Shown: positions 39,009 to 47,809 of the stretch, one piece after another | Numbering within the stretch: the first letter of the stretch is position 1 | How the letters are laid out: the number at the start of each line of letters is the position of its first letter | Assembly: GCF_001668575.1 (NCBI RefSeq) | Contig: NZ_LZMD01000108.1 | Coordinates: forward strand, 1-64,000 | DNA length: 64,000 nucleotides | Reading direction: 5' to 3' | DNA from: Mycobacterium sp. 1164985.4 | GTDB taxonomy: Bacteria; Actinomycetota; Actinomycetes; Mycobacteriales; Mycobacteriaceae | Translations under genes and position numbers: made by a program | Notes under the pieces: generated by a model | What the model saw: the letters and a program-made list of their open reading frames with translations, nothing else | Databases searched by the model: none | What the model was told of the DNA's origin: nothing

Positions 39009-40289
39009 TCAGCGGCGCCGCGACAAATACTTCTGATACGTCTCGGCGGCGGCCGCCAGTTCGGGACGTGCGTCGAGAACGGGCTGCATCTTTTCGCGAG
39101 CCTGCTCGCGCTTGTAGGGCAGGAACTCCGTCGGAAAATCGCCCTCGTGCGGTTGATAGTCGCGCAGTACGCGGCGCGCGACGGTCGCCTTGTGCACCTC
39201 GTCGACGCCGTCGGCGATGCCCATCGTCGGGGCCGCGGCGTACATCGCCTGGATCGGGGTGAGGTCGGTGGTGCCGAGCGAGCCGAGGATGTGCAGCGCG
39301 TTGAACGAGACCTCGCGCAGCACCTTGGCCATTGTGAACTTCACCGCCGCGATCTCGGTGCGGGCCTCCTGCGTCGACGTGTTGTCGATCTTCCACGCCG
39401 TCTCGAGGACGAACAGGCGCAGCATCTTGATCATCGCGTAGGACTCGGCGATCTTCTCCTGCACCATCTGGTGTTCGGAGATGACCTTGCCGTGCGATTC
39501 GCGGCTGAGCGCGCGCTCGCACATCATGTCGAAGGCCAGGTTGCACTGCGCGATCGTGCGCATGGCGTGATGGATGCGTCCGCCGCCAAGGCGCCTCTGC
39601 GCCAACACCTTTGCGCCGTTCTCCGGGCCGAGCAGGTGGTCGAGCGGCACCCGGACGTCGCGGTACTTGATGTGGTTGTGGTTGCGCGGCTCGGGCATGA
39701 TCTCCACGCCGGGCGTGTTACGCGGAACGACGAACATCCCGTTGGTGCACATCACGAACAGGATGTCGGCGACGCGGCCGGCCGAGGTGAACCACTTCTC
39801 GCCGTTGATCACCCATTCGTCGCCGTCACGCACGGCGTGGGTCTTGAACAGGTTGGGGTCGCTGCCGCCCTGCGGTTCGGTCATCGAGTAGGCCGAGAAC
39901 ATGTCCTGGTTGAGCAGCGGTTTGAGCCACCGCTCCTTTTGTTCCTCGGTGCCGTACGCGGCGAGCATCTCCATGTTGCCGGTGTCGGGCGCCGACGCAC
40001 CGAACATGTGCGGGGCGCCGGGGTAGCGGCCTATGACCTCGTTGAGCAGGCCGAGCTTGAGCTGCCCGAAGCCCGGCCCGCCGAGCTCACGGTCGAGGAA
40101 GATCGCCCACAGGCCCTGGTCCTTGACCTCCTGCTGTAGTTCCCGGACGTAGGCCTTGACCGCCGGATCCGCGACGCGCACCGCATGCGGGAACACATGG
40201 TCGAGTGGTTCGACCTTCTCCTCGCAGAACTGCTTGACCCAGTCGAGCTTCTCCTGAAATTCCGGTTCGGTACTGAAATCCCACGCCAT
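39009..40289 (-). CDS. Acyl-CoA dehydrogenase (FadE type)
   Basis: 426 residues, ATG start at 40287-40289. FAD-dependent alpha,beta-dehydrogenation of acyl-CoA in beta-oxidation. Blocks: FSAYSMTEPQGGSDPNLFKT (flavin-binding), WVINGEKWFTSAG, HILGSLGTTDLTPIQAMYAA near the C-terminus, with an overall pattern like the ACAD10/11 group. It is monocistronic. Chain-length specificity cannot be told from sequence alone. Confidence 0.92.
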   Translation of the reverse strand: MAWDFSTEPEFQEKLDWVKQFCEEKVEPLDHVFPHAVRVADPAVKAYVRELQQEVKDQGLWAIFLDRELGGPGFGQLKLGLLNEVIGRYPGAPHMFGASAPDTGNMEMLAAYGTEEQKERWLKPLLNQDMFSAYSMTEPQGGSDPNLFKTHAVRDGDEWVINGEKWFTSAGRVADILFVMCTNGMFVVPRNTPGVEIMPEPRNHNHIKYRDVRVPLDHLLGPENGAKVLAQRRLGGGRIHHAMRTIAQCNLAFDMMCERALSRESHGKVISEHQMVQEKIAESYAMIKMLRLFVLETAWKIDNTSTQEARTEIAAVKFTMAKVLREVSFNALHILGSLGTTDLTPIQAMYAAAPTMGIADGVDEVHKATVARRVLRDYQPHEGDFPTEFLPYKREQAREKMQPVLDARPELAAAAETYQKYLSRRR

Positions 40290-40422
40290 GCTCGCAGTCT
40301 GTCACCACGCCCGCGGCGCGATGCGGCATTCCCGGGCTCGGTAACGCCGTGGTCTCGATATGCATCCGATCCTGCGTTGCCCCGAGCCAGAACGGGTAGT
40401 CGGGCGCTAGGAAGGACGTGAC

Positions 40423-40722
40423 ATGACTACGCGTGCGCTCACAGCGCTTTCGATCGCAGCGGTCGGCCTGCTGATGGCCGCGCCCCAGGCTGCCGCCTCG
40501 CCCGATGACGACCTCTGCCGCAGCATCACCTCGGTGGGGTACACGGGCGACTGCACGACACTGAGCACCCTCGCCCGTGACGCGTGCACGCAGTTCGCGC
40601 GCGGCGCCGACTCGACCGCCGTGGCCGAGAAGCTCGACATCGCGACCAAGGACGAGACGCTGTCGAACTTCATCGTGGCCGGTGCGCGGCTGTACCTGTG
40701 CCCGGAGCCCACGAACACCTAA
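40423..40722 (+). CDS. Small exported DUF732-type protein
   Basis: 99 residues; signal peptide ALTALSIAAVGLLMAAPQAA with likely cleavage after AAA before SPDDD. The mature part has cysteines in DDLCRS, GDCTT, RDACTQF and YLCPEP, forming two likely disulfides. AGGAAGGA precedes the ATG. This matches the DUF732 group of small secreted mycobacterial proteins. Function unknown. Confidence 0.85.
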   Translation: MTTRALTALSIAAVGLLMAAPQAAASPDDDLCRSITSVGYTGDCTTLSTLARDACTQFARGADSTAVAEKLDIATKDETLSNFIVAGARLYLCPEPTNT

Positions 40723-40772
40723 ATCCGCTGACGGGGTTCGCGCAGGCTCGGCGGCGCTAGACTCCGACGGCA

Positions 40773-42422
40773 ATGACTGACCGTCGCGACGCCGCCAGAA
40801 TCATTGCCGCCGCAGGCACCGCGGTGATCTTGTTCGCGCCGGTGGGTTGCTCGAGCTCGGACAGTCCGCAAGCGTCCACCTCGACGACGGCCGCGCCGGC
40901 TCCCCCGTCGCCGACACCGGCGGCCGACGCACCCCGCCGCGAATTGGCCTCCGATCCGGTGCGTATCGCCGACGATCTCGTCGCCGACGAACGCGCGCTG
41001 CGTGACCCGTCGTCGGGCGAGGCGCTGAAGAACGCGGCGGCGCAGCGGCAGCAGGCGGCGTACCGCGCGATCGGACGACATCCGGAGTGGGACCCGACGG
41101 TGAGCCCCCGGATCCCGCAGGAGCTTGTGACGGCGTACGACCACAACGTCCACGCGCGCCGAGAGCTCGGTGTGATGAGCCGACCGAAGGACACGCTGCC
41201 CGCGTGGCGGATTGTCGCGCCCACTCCGGCGAACGAACTGATGGACTACTACCGCCAGGCCGAGGCCGAGTTCGGCGTCCCCTGGAACTACCTGGCGGCC
41301 ATCAACCTCGTCGAGACCGCGTTCGGCCGCGTATCCGGGGTGAGCACCGCGGGTGCGCAGGGGCCGATGCAGTTCATGCCGTCGACGTTCGCCGCTTACG
41401 GCGCGGGCGGGGACATGCACTCGCCCCGCGACAGCATCATGGCGGCGGGACGATACCTGTCTGCCAACGGATTTACGCGTGACCCCGACTACGCGCTGTA
41501 CCGGTACAACAACTCGAACAACTACGTGCGGGCGATCCACGACTACGCGGCGGTCATGGCCGCCGATCCCGCCGGCTTCGACGCGTATCACCGGTGGGAC
41601 GTCTACTACCTGACGACGGCCGGCGATGTGTTGCTGCCGGTCGGATACACCGAGGAGACGCCGATACCGGTCGTGACTTACCCTGCGTCGAACGACAAAC
41701 CGGTGCCGGATGTCCAGATCTCCGAGGAGAGCGAGCAGATCCTCGAGCGCATGTTGGCGGCCAGGAACGGGGCCGCCGGTTCTGGCCTGTCCGAGGTCGT
41801 CTCACGCGGTTTCCTCGGGACCCCTTACGGCGCAGACACTCTGATCGGGTCGGTGAGCGACCCGGAGCAGCTGGTCATCGAGTTGACTCGGGTCGACTGC
41901 TTCACGTTCGCGGATTACGTCGAGGCGCTGAAGCGGGCGGCTAACCGCGACGACTTCATCACCGCGCTGCGCGAGGTCCGCTACAGGGACGGCGTGGTAA
42001 ATTTCCAGAATCGTAAGCACTTCTTCACCGACTGGGCCGCCGATGCGCCCGCGGTCGCGAACGACGTGACCGCGGATATGAGCCCGAATGCCGTTCGCGT
42101 ACAGAAGAATCTGAACCAGAAGGACGGCGGCGGTGTGTACCTGCCGGGCTTGCCCGTGATTCCCCGGACGGTGTCCTACATTCCGAGCGAGCAGTTCGAC
42201 GGTGACGTCGTGAGCCGACTGCGCACCGGCGACTACATCGGGGCGTATGCCGACGACGGCGGCCTCGACGTCACGCACGTCGGCATCTTCATCGACACGC
42301 CGGGTGGTCCGGTGGTACGCAACGCGTCGTCGCTCCCAGGCGACAACAAGGTCGTCGACACCCCGCTGTCCGACTATCTGCGGATCGTTCCCGGGGCGGT
42401 CGTGCTGCGGCCGGTTCGGTAA
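40773..42422 (+). CDS. Lipoprotein fusing lytic transglycosylase and DUF1460 amidase
   Basis: 549 residues. A lipoprotein-type signal (AAAGTAVILFAPVGC, Cys26) and a Thr/Pro-rich linker. An SLT-type lytic transglycosylase domain follows, with catalytic Glu181 in NLVETAFG and the motifs GAQGPMQFMPSTFAAYG. The C-terminal half is a DUF1460 domain (NlpC/P60-like cysteine amidase) with Cys376 in VDCFTFADYV and His502 in DVTHVGIF. The predicted activities are cleavage of glycan strands and of the peptide stem of peptidoglycan by one membrane-anchored protein. The gene sits at the edge of the accessory island. The activity is inferred from the motifs. Confidence 0.82.
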   Translation: MTDRRDAARIIAAAGTAVILFAPVGCSSSDSPQASTSTTAAPAPPSPTPAADAPRRELASDPVRIADDLVADERALRDPSSGEALKNAAAQRQQAAYRAIGRHPEWDPTVSPRIPQELVTAYDHNVHARRELGVMSRPKDTLPAWRIVAPTPANELMDYYRQAEAEFGVPWNYLAAINLVETAFGRVSGVSTAGAQGPMQFMPSTFAAYGAGGDMHSPRDSIMAAGRYLSANGFTRDPDYALYRYNNSNNYVRAIHDYAAVMAADPAGFDAYHRWDVYYLTTAGDVLLPVGYTEETPIPVVTYPASNDKPVPDVQISEESEQILERMLAARNGAAGSGLSEVVSRGFLGTPYGADTLIGSVSDPEQLVIELTRVDCFTFADYVEALKRAANRDDFITALREVRYRDGVVNFQNRKHFFTDWAADAPAVANDVTADMSPNAVRVQKNLNQKDGGGVYLPGLPVIPRTVSYIPSEQFDGDVVSRLRTGDYIGAYADDGGLDVTHVGIFIDTPGGPVVRNASSLPGDNKVVDTPLSDYLRIVPGAVVLRPVR

Positions 42423-42621
42423 TACTCGTCTCGGCCCGACACAGTTCGATTCTTTGCCACGACAACGTTCCGGCAACTGTGCGAAGCCACCGGAAGATCT
42501 TTCGTGAAACTGACTGCAGACTTGTTTGCGGGCGTTGAGTAGGTACGTCTTCCCGCGGGGTCTGTCCTGCCAAGGGGTGAGGCCAGAACAAGCAGCTAAG
42601 TCCGGGCGTGGTACCGCCACG

Positions 42622-43980
42622 ATGGTCAAGGTTGTGACCGGGCACTCCGAGGAATCATTGAAACACGCTGCAGCGAACGGGTGGAACTACTTTCGCGCGA
42701 CTCTTTGCGATGTCATCCAGGCCGACACTGATAGCCACAAACCCCTATTTACTCTCCAGGCGACGAAAGGTCGGTCACAATACGTATGCCACCGTCTCCC
42801 GAAGGGATGGGTCGTGGGGTCATCGAGAATGGCTATGAGTTGGCCAGATCGCCAACTATGGGCTGAGCGGGCTTTCACGATGCGGGCGACCATCCTCGGG
42901 TACGGCGAACGGTATCCGGCCGCCGGGATGGTGCTCGCCGTGCCGCTGACGATTGTCGGCTTGGCCGGGGTGATCATGCAGCCATACGTCTTCGTGCCGC
43001 TGCTGCTGCTCGGGGGCACCAGTCTGTTCATGTTCGAATACTGGGCGGATCAGCAGGCGTCGTCTCGCCAGGGTGCGCATGCGGCGGCTCGGCAAGGCGC
43101 GCACGCAGCCGCTCGGCCGGGCGCGCACGCGGCGGCTCGGCATAGCGCGCCCGTGGCGGCCGACACAGAGAGACGATACCGCCGCTCGCGCGATGACCGA
43201 GGACATACAAGCGTCAAGCCGGATCGGCCGCAGCTTGAGTCGGAAGCGCGCGCGCAGGCGGAGGCCGCCGAAGCCGAAGCACTGGCCGCCGAGACGCGGG
43301 CGCGGGCAGAAGCCACTGAAGCCCAAGCCCTGGCCGCTGAAGCCGAGGCGCTGGCCGCTGCAGCAGAAGCGTTGGCAGCCGAAGCGCGAGCACAGGCGAA
43401 AGCGGCCCAAGCCCAAGCGCTGGCCGCCGAACCCGAGGCGCTTGCCGCCGAGGCGCGAGCACAGGCGGCAGCAGCGGAGGCACAAGCCCTAGCCGCCGAG
43501 GTCAGGGCTTGGGCACGGGCGCGGGCGGAAGCCGCCGAAACCGAAGCTCGGGCAGCCGAGGCAAAAAAACACGCGAAGGCCGCCGAAGCCGAAGCCCGCG
43601 CCGCCGAGGTCTGGGCCCAAGCAGAAGCCGCCGAAGCCCAAGCGCGCGCCGCCGAGGCAAGAAAGGTTGCGGACGCGGCCGAAGCCCAAGCCCGCGCCGC
43701 CGAGGCGTGGGCGCAAACCGAAGCGGCCGAAGCCCAAGCGCGCGCCGCCGAGACCAAGGCATGGTCAAAGGCCCAAGCCGAAGCTGAGGAAACCGAAGCT
43801 TGCGCCGCCGAGGCAAGAAAACAAGCCGAAGCCGCCGAGGCCCATGCGCGCGCCGCCGAAGTGTGGGCGGGAGCAAAAGCCGCGGAGGCCCATGCCGTGG
43901 CCGTCGCGGCTCGGGAGCGGGCTACCCAGCTACGGCTTGAGGCGGAGGCCAAGATGAAAAAGTTTCCCCACGTGGGCTGA
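42622..43980 (+). CDS. Membrane-anchored Ala/Glu-rich coiled-coil protein
   Basis: About 452 residues from the ATG at 42622; the start is uncertain, since the frame is open to a TTG at 42526 and no ribosome site is clear. A short N-terminal domain (ATKGRSQYVCHRLPKGW) is followed by a hydrophobic region of two helices (about 103-143, PLTIVGLAGVIMQPYVFVPL), three to four repeats of QGAHAAAR, and about 240 residues of Ala/Glu/Gln/Arg repeats (AEAAEAQARAAEA), strongly predicted as a long coiled coil. It resembles TolA-like or cytoskeletal linker proteins only in composition. First gene of the island; no known function. Confidence 0.65.
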   Translation: MVKVVTGHSEESLKHAAANGWNYFRATLCDVIQADTDSHKPLFTLQATKGRSQYVCHRLPKGWVVGSSRMAMSWPDRQLWAERAFTMRATILGYGERYPAAGMVLAVPLTIVGLAGVIMQPYVFVPLLLLGGTSLFMFEYWADQQASSRQGAHAAARQGAHAAARPGAHAAARHSAPVAADTERRYRRSRDDRGHTSVKPDRPQLESEARAQAEAAEAEALAAETRARAEATEAQALAAEAEALAAAAEALAAEARAQAKAAQAQALAAEPEALAAEARAQAAAAEAQALAAEVRAWARARAEAAETEARAAEAKKHAKAAEAEARAAEVWAQAEAAEAQARAAEARKVADAAEAQARAAEAWAQTEAAEAQARAAETKAWSKAQAEAEETEACAAEARKQAEAAEAHARAAEVWAGAKAAEAHAVAVAARERATQLRLEAEAKMKKFPHVG

Positions 43981-44048
43981 ACTCATCACGGCCCGTCGAG
44001 ACACGTTCGGGGTGCTCAACGGCTTGTGTAGCAGCGAAATCAATATTC

Positions 44049-44073
44049 CCGGTGCGGCCGGAAGCCGCACCGG
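44049..44073. terminator. Hairpin between convergent island genes
   Basis: Perfect 10-bp stem CCGGTGCGGC (44049-44058), loop CGGAA, GCCGCACCGG (44064-44073), between the coiled-coil gene and the DUF4185 gene. A likely bidirectional terminator without a U-tract. Confidence 0.7.
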
Positions 44074-44119
44074 TGGGCGGGCCGAATCGGAAGGAGTCGA
44101 TGAAATGCGGGTTTGCGGT

Positions 44120-45511
44120 TCACCCTAGCGCGGTGCGCATCAACATCACGCTGTAGTTGGACCATAGAGATAACGTGAAGAACAGGTCGCGTCCCGTCGA
44201 CCACGGATGGATGTACGGCGCATAGATGCCACCGGGAACGGCTGCCGACGTCACGATGGTGGTTGCCTTGCTCCATGGCCCTTCGGGTTTGTCCGCCGTG
44301 CGCATCACCACGTTGCTGACCGTGTCGGTGTAGAGCATGACGAACTTCTTCAAGTGCTCATTCCAGGCCACCGACATCTCACTGCCTGGAGCCCATACGA
44401 CCTGGATGGCGAGGTATGGCTTGTTCTGAAGCCAACCGAAGGGTGTGTAGTACTCGTAGGACGCGAGGTCGGCCACCTTGTCCTCCGATACGCGTGCGAG
44501 GAATGGTGCCCCGCCGCGCCCGGGTGTGGTGCCGTATGCATAGACGTATCCGCCGGAACGCAGATAGGCGCCCATCTGGAAGTTCTGGTATCCCCACACG
44601 AATGGGGTGCCGGGCACCGAGTCGAACCAGGCCGGACGGATGCTGGATCGAGGCACAGTCCAATTCTCGCCGTTGTCTGTCGACACTGCGACAGCAGAGA
44701 AGTTCGTCGACCATTGCCCGGGCGCGCCCCAGCTGCTAACCGACATGAAATTGACGTACTGTGTTGTGCCAACTGAGATCCCAGCTGTAGGTATGATCGT
44801 GACCTCTGTGGCGGCCAGATTGAGGCTGGCCACCACCTGTCGGGAGAAGTTCGGCAGTGGACGCTTCGGATCGACGGGCGACCCGGCATGGATGTTGTTG
44901 AATTCCGCGTCGGGGATGTCCATCCCGTCGGCCAAATTGCGGTCTGCGCTGCGAAACAGTGCGTTTTTTCGCCACTCCTGTTCACGAACGTTACAGTCGC
45001 CGAAGGTGTCCCCGAAGGCGATCAGAACTTGGTTTTTGGATCCGGGTTGACCGTTGTCCCAGATGATCCCCAGGTCGGTCCCAGAGATCCCGAACCGGCT
45101 GGAGGAGTCGGTGTTCGGTCCAGTGACCCATCCGACGTTGGAAGCTGTCGATGCTTTCGGTGCGGGGGGAGGCAGTATTCTCGGTGCGACGCCATCAGCA
45201 GTGGTCCTGGAAGGGTCGGCGTTAGGACTCAACCGACCCTGGAGGATGGAGGGCATGCGCCCGATCGGTAGGTGCGGGATCGGCAGTTTGGGTAGGCGCG
45301 GTGCGGTCGAACTAGGAGCCGTGGAGCGGGTCGACGCGCTGGGAACCGAACAGGGTTCAGCGGCCGCCGGAACGACCACCGTCAGCGGAATGACGAGGGC
45401 AGTGGTCATGACAAGGACCGAGGTCGCGAGGGCTCGGACGCACGAGGCGGTGCGTGCCGGCGTATCCACCACGGCACTGTCATGCTTCGCCCGCAGGCCA
45501 CGAGGATGCAC
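44120..45511 (-). CDS. DUF4185 protein, exported (second copy)
   Basis: 463 residues from a GTG at 45509-45511; the start is not certain. A signal peptide-like segment (ALATSVLVMTTALVIPLTVV, ending VPAAAEP) and a Pro/Ser/Thr-rich linker come before the DUF4185 domain: GISGTDLGIIWDNG, then VLIAFGDTFGDC, SVSSWGAPGQW, and VSTDNGENWTV. It shares the FGDTF core with the copy at 27565-28698 but is otherwise diverged. Exported DUF4185 proteins may cleave D-arabinan in the cell wall. Codon use is less GC-rich than that of the flanking genes, consistent with transfer. Confidence 0.8.
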   Translation of the reverse strand: MHPRGLRAKHDSAVVDTPARTASCVRALATSVLVMTTALVIPLTVVVPAAAEPCSVPSASTRSTAPSSTAPRLPKLPIPHLPIGRMPSILQGRLSPNADPSRTTADGVAPRILPPPAPKASTASNVGWVTGPNTDSSSRFGISGTDLGIIWDNGQPGSKNQVLIAFGDTFGDCNVREQEWRKNALFRSADRNLADGMDIPDAEFNNIHAGSPVDPKRPLPNFSRQVVASLNLAATEVTIIPTAGISVGTTQYVNFMSVSSWGAPGQWSTNFSAVAVSTDNGENWTVPRSSIRPAWFDSVPGTPFVWGYQNFQMGAYLRSGGYVYAYGTTPGRGGAPFLARVSEDKVADLASYEYYTPFGWLQNKPYLAIQVVWAPGSEMSVAWNEHLKKFVMLYTDTVSNVVMRTADKPEGPWSKATTIVTSAAVPGGIYAPYIHPWSTGRDLFFTLSLWSNYSVMLMRTALG

Positions 45512-45669
45512 GATGCGACGGTAGTGACCAGAGTGGTATGTGTGCCTACCGTGACAGGGATCGATAAGAGGCTGGAACCGTGTCGCGGCCAAACCGTTAG
45601 CTGACGGATTGGCTCACAACAACCTGGGCTATCAGTGCGCCTGCAATCGAATGTGCAGCAGGAGGTCCC

Positions 45670-45787
45670 GTGAAGCCGTTTGCGGTGATCGATGAGATCG
45701 ACCTGGCCATCCCCACAACGCGGCGACGACAGCTGGTTCACCGTTGGCTATACGCCAGGTGGGCTCTAACTTTCCCGACGACGCAGG
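45670..45787 (+). pseudogene. Truncated N-terminal gene fragment
   Basis: A GTG preceded by a strong AGGAGGT (45660-45666) opens a frame reading KPFAVIDEIDLAIPTTRRRQ and so on for about 39 codons, after which the sequence becomes the reverse complement of a transposase remnant. The frame stays open to 45975 only as an accidental read-through of that remnant. I read it as a gene cut by the insertion; the parent family is not recognised. Confidence 0.45.
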
Positions 45788-46085
45788 AGAAGGTTGCCGT
45801 CGACGTGAACATCGCAGCGCTGTCCGGCCCAGTGTTAGCCAATGCAGCCTGCGGCGGTCGTGGTCGGGCGAGGCTGTGTCAACAGATGTTCGATGCCGCG
45901 CCCGCGGCAGATCGCATCGAAACGCACCTCGGGTGTGTCGGAAAGCTTGCCAGGATCTGCTCTGTATCCCCGTAGCGGTCCAACGCCGCGCTCAGCGCAT
46001 CACACAGGGCACGGGTACGTTCGCGGGCCATCAACCGTGCCGATACACACATTCGGGAGTGATCGTCAATCCCGGTGAACGCCTT
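45788..46085 (-). pseudogene. Degraded IS481-family transposase remnant
   Basis: Long stretches match the intact transposase gene at 47810-49000: 45788-45852 with 47909-47973, and about 45868-46085 with 48284-48526, including runs such as GGTCCAACGCCGCGCTCAGC and ACACACATTCGGGAGTGATC. About 300 bp between the two blocks and about 45 bp within the second are missing, so it cannot encode a working enzyme. It shows an older insertion of a related element on the same strand. Confidence 0.85.
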
Positions 46086-46377
46086 GTCGGCGACCTGGGC
46101 ATTCGGCTTAGCCGGTCGCGCCGAAACGGCTGCAAGACAGCAATTCCTGATGTTGCCAGAACGGTCGCAGTACGCCTCCGGTATGGCTACAAATCGCCCT
46201 CAGTCGCCGGTATCTCGCCGGTACAGGCGTGTTAGCTAGGTGCCTGCCGAGAAGTGCCGGCGCGACCACACATATGTCTCGCCGGTTGTCTGTCGTTTTG
46301 GCCTCGCGCCGATGACCGTGCCAATACCATCGCCGCTACGAGAGGTAGCAGCGCGCAAACCGGGGGACGGAGCAAAC
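46086..46377. other. Intergenic stretch without a recognisable gene
   Basis: 292 bases between the transposase remnant and the esterase gene. I see no conserved frame; there is a small direct repeat of TCGCCGGTA near 46200-46222. It presumably holds the esterase promoter. Confidence 0.4.
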
Positions 46378-47607
46378 ATGGTTCCAAAGGTGAAGGTCTC
46401 CCCCGATCTCGTTGGTGGAGACGTCGACGAGGGGTACGGAAAGGTCGCCGACGTTTTCCGGCAAAATATGACCAGCGGTCGGGAGGTCGGAGCTGCTGTC
46501 GCCGTCTACCGCGATGGCAAGAAAGTCGTCGACCCTTGGGGCGGCTACCGCAACGGCATCACCAAGGAACCGTGGCAGGAAGACACGATCGTCACCGTGT
46601 TTTCGGGCACGAAGGGCGTTTCAGCTCTGGTAGTTGCCATCGCCGCGTCACGGTGTCTGATCTTCTACGACGCAAAAGTGGCCGATTACTGGCCGGAGTT
46701 CGCGCAGGGCGGGAAAGACGCAATCACGGTGCGCCAATTGATGTCGCATCAGGCCGGGCTGCCTGCCATCCGCCCACCGCTAACACTGGAGGAGTTGGTT
46801 GACCCGTCAAAGATGTCGGCAAAGTTGGCATCTCAGGTCACTGCTTGGGAGCCGGGTACAAGGCACGGCTATCACGTCATTACGTTGGGCTGGTATGCGG
46901 GTGAAATCATCCGCCGGGCCGACCCTGCCGGGCGTTCACTGGGGCGTTTTTTCGCCGAGGAGATTGCCGAACCGCTGGGGTTGGATTTTTATATCGGGCT
47001 GCCGGACTCGGTTAACCGCGAGCGCGTGGCGTACTTGCATGCCTGGACTTTCGCGCAGATGCTGTTGCATCTAAGCAATTACCCGCCTCGTTTTCTGGTC
47101 GCCGTGGTGAATCCGTTCAGTTTGGAAGGGCGGTCGGTCACCCTGGCCAAGGGGCTCAACAGCCCTGGCGTCCTAAACCGTGATGAGTTCCGGGTTATGG
47201 AGATGCCCGCTAACAACGGCACCGGCACGGCCCGGTCGGTGGCCAAACTGTACGGCAGCGCCGCCACTGGCGGTTCGGAGATAGGTTTAACCGCGAGCGT
47301 CCTCGACGCACTAGCAGAGGTCCCGGCACCGCCCCCAGCGGGCTCGCGGGACGCGATACTCCATACCGACACGCTGTTCTCGCTCGGCTTTTCTAAGCCC
47401 TTTCCGGAGTTGGTATTCGGTTCATCGGACAAGGCTTTTGGGACGCCAGGAGCCGGAGGCTCGTTCGGATTCGCCGATCCAGAAACCGGTATCGGGTTCG
47501 CCTACGTGATGAACAAGATGGGCTTTCACCCCTGGAGCGACCCACGCGAACTCGCGCTTCGCAATGCACTGTTTCACGATGTCCTCGGTGCCAGGCCGCA
47601 AACTTGA
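46378..47607 (+). CDS. Family VIII-like carboxylesterase / serine hydrolase
   Basis: 409 residues from the ATG at 46378 with GGGGGACGGAG upstream. Class C beta-lactamase fold of the EstB/LipL/LipD group: SxxK motif SGTK (Ser76 and Lys79), a tyrosine motif in HGYHVITLGWYAGE, RQLMSHQAGLP, and GAGGSFGFADPETGIGFAYV near the C-terminus. No signal peptide. Predicted to hydrolyse short-chain esters. It lies within the accessory island, and its codons (frequent A/T in third position) are unlike those of the flanking core genes, suggesting acquisition. Confidence 0.88.
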   Translation: MVPKVKVSPDLVGGDVDEGYGKVADVFRQNMTSGREVGAAVAVYRDGKKVVDPWGGYRNGITKEPWQEDTIVTVFSGTKGVSALVVAIAASRCLIFYDAKVADYWPEFAQGGKDAITVRQLMSHQAGLPAIRPPLTLEELVDPSKMSAKLASQVTAWEPGTRHGYHVITLGWYAGEIIRRADPAGRSLGRFFAEEIAEPLGLDFYIGLPDSVNRERVAYLHAWTFAQMLLHLSNYPPRFLVAVVNPFSLEGRSVTLAKGLNSPGVLNRDEFRVMEMPANNGTGTARSVAKLYGSAATGGSEIGLTASVLDALAEVPAPPPAGSRDAILHTDTLFSLGFSKPFPELVFGSSDKAFGTPGAGGSFGFADPETGIGFAYVMNKMGFHPWSDPRELALRNALFHDVLGARPQT

Positions 47608-47729
47608 CCTGTTCAACTCCCCTAGTTCGCCAGCCGCCCAAATAGCGGCACCACGTTGCTCGCGGGCGCGGCAGGCTTCGCCGGGGCATACCTAGCCGAC
47701 CTAACTGCCACAATTACCGTCTGACCAGG

Positions 47730-47745
47730 CGAAATACGGTGGGGC
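47730..47745. repeat. 16-bp direct repeat, left copy (target duplication)
   Basis: CGAAATACGGTGGGGC, identical to 49105-49120 at the other end of the insertion sequence. Confidence 0.9.
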
Positions 47746-47809
47746 TGTTCAGAGTCGGTTGATCGTTGGCGTTTCTGTGTCGGTTGATCCTTGACACTCT
47801 TGTGTTGTG

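Noticed and set aside
43060..43940. Dense short repeats considered as a CRISPR or satellite array
   Set aside because: They are in-frame codon repeats of a coding sequence that encode a coiled coil.
45744..46235. Plus-strand frame of 163 codons
   Set aside because: It is the reverse complement of a broken transposase gene and resembles only the antisense frame of the intact copy.
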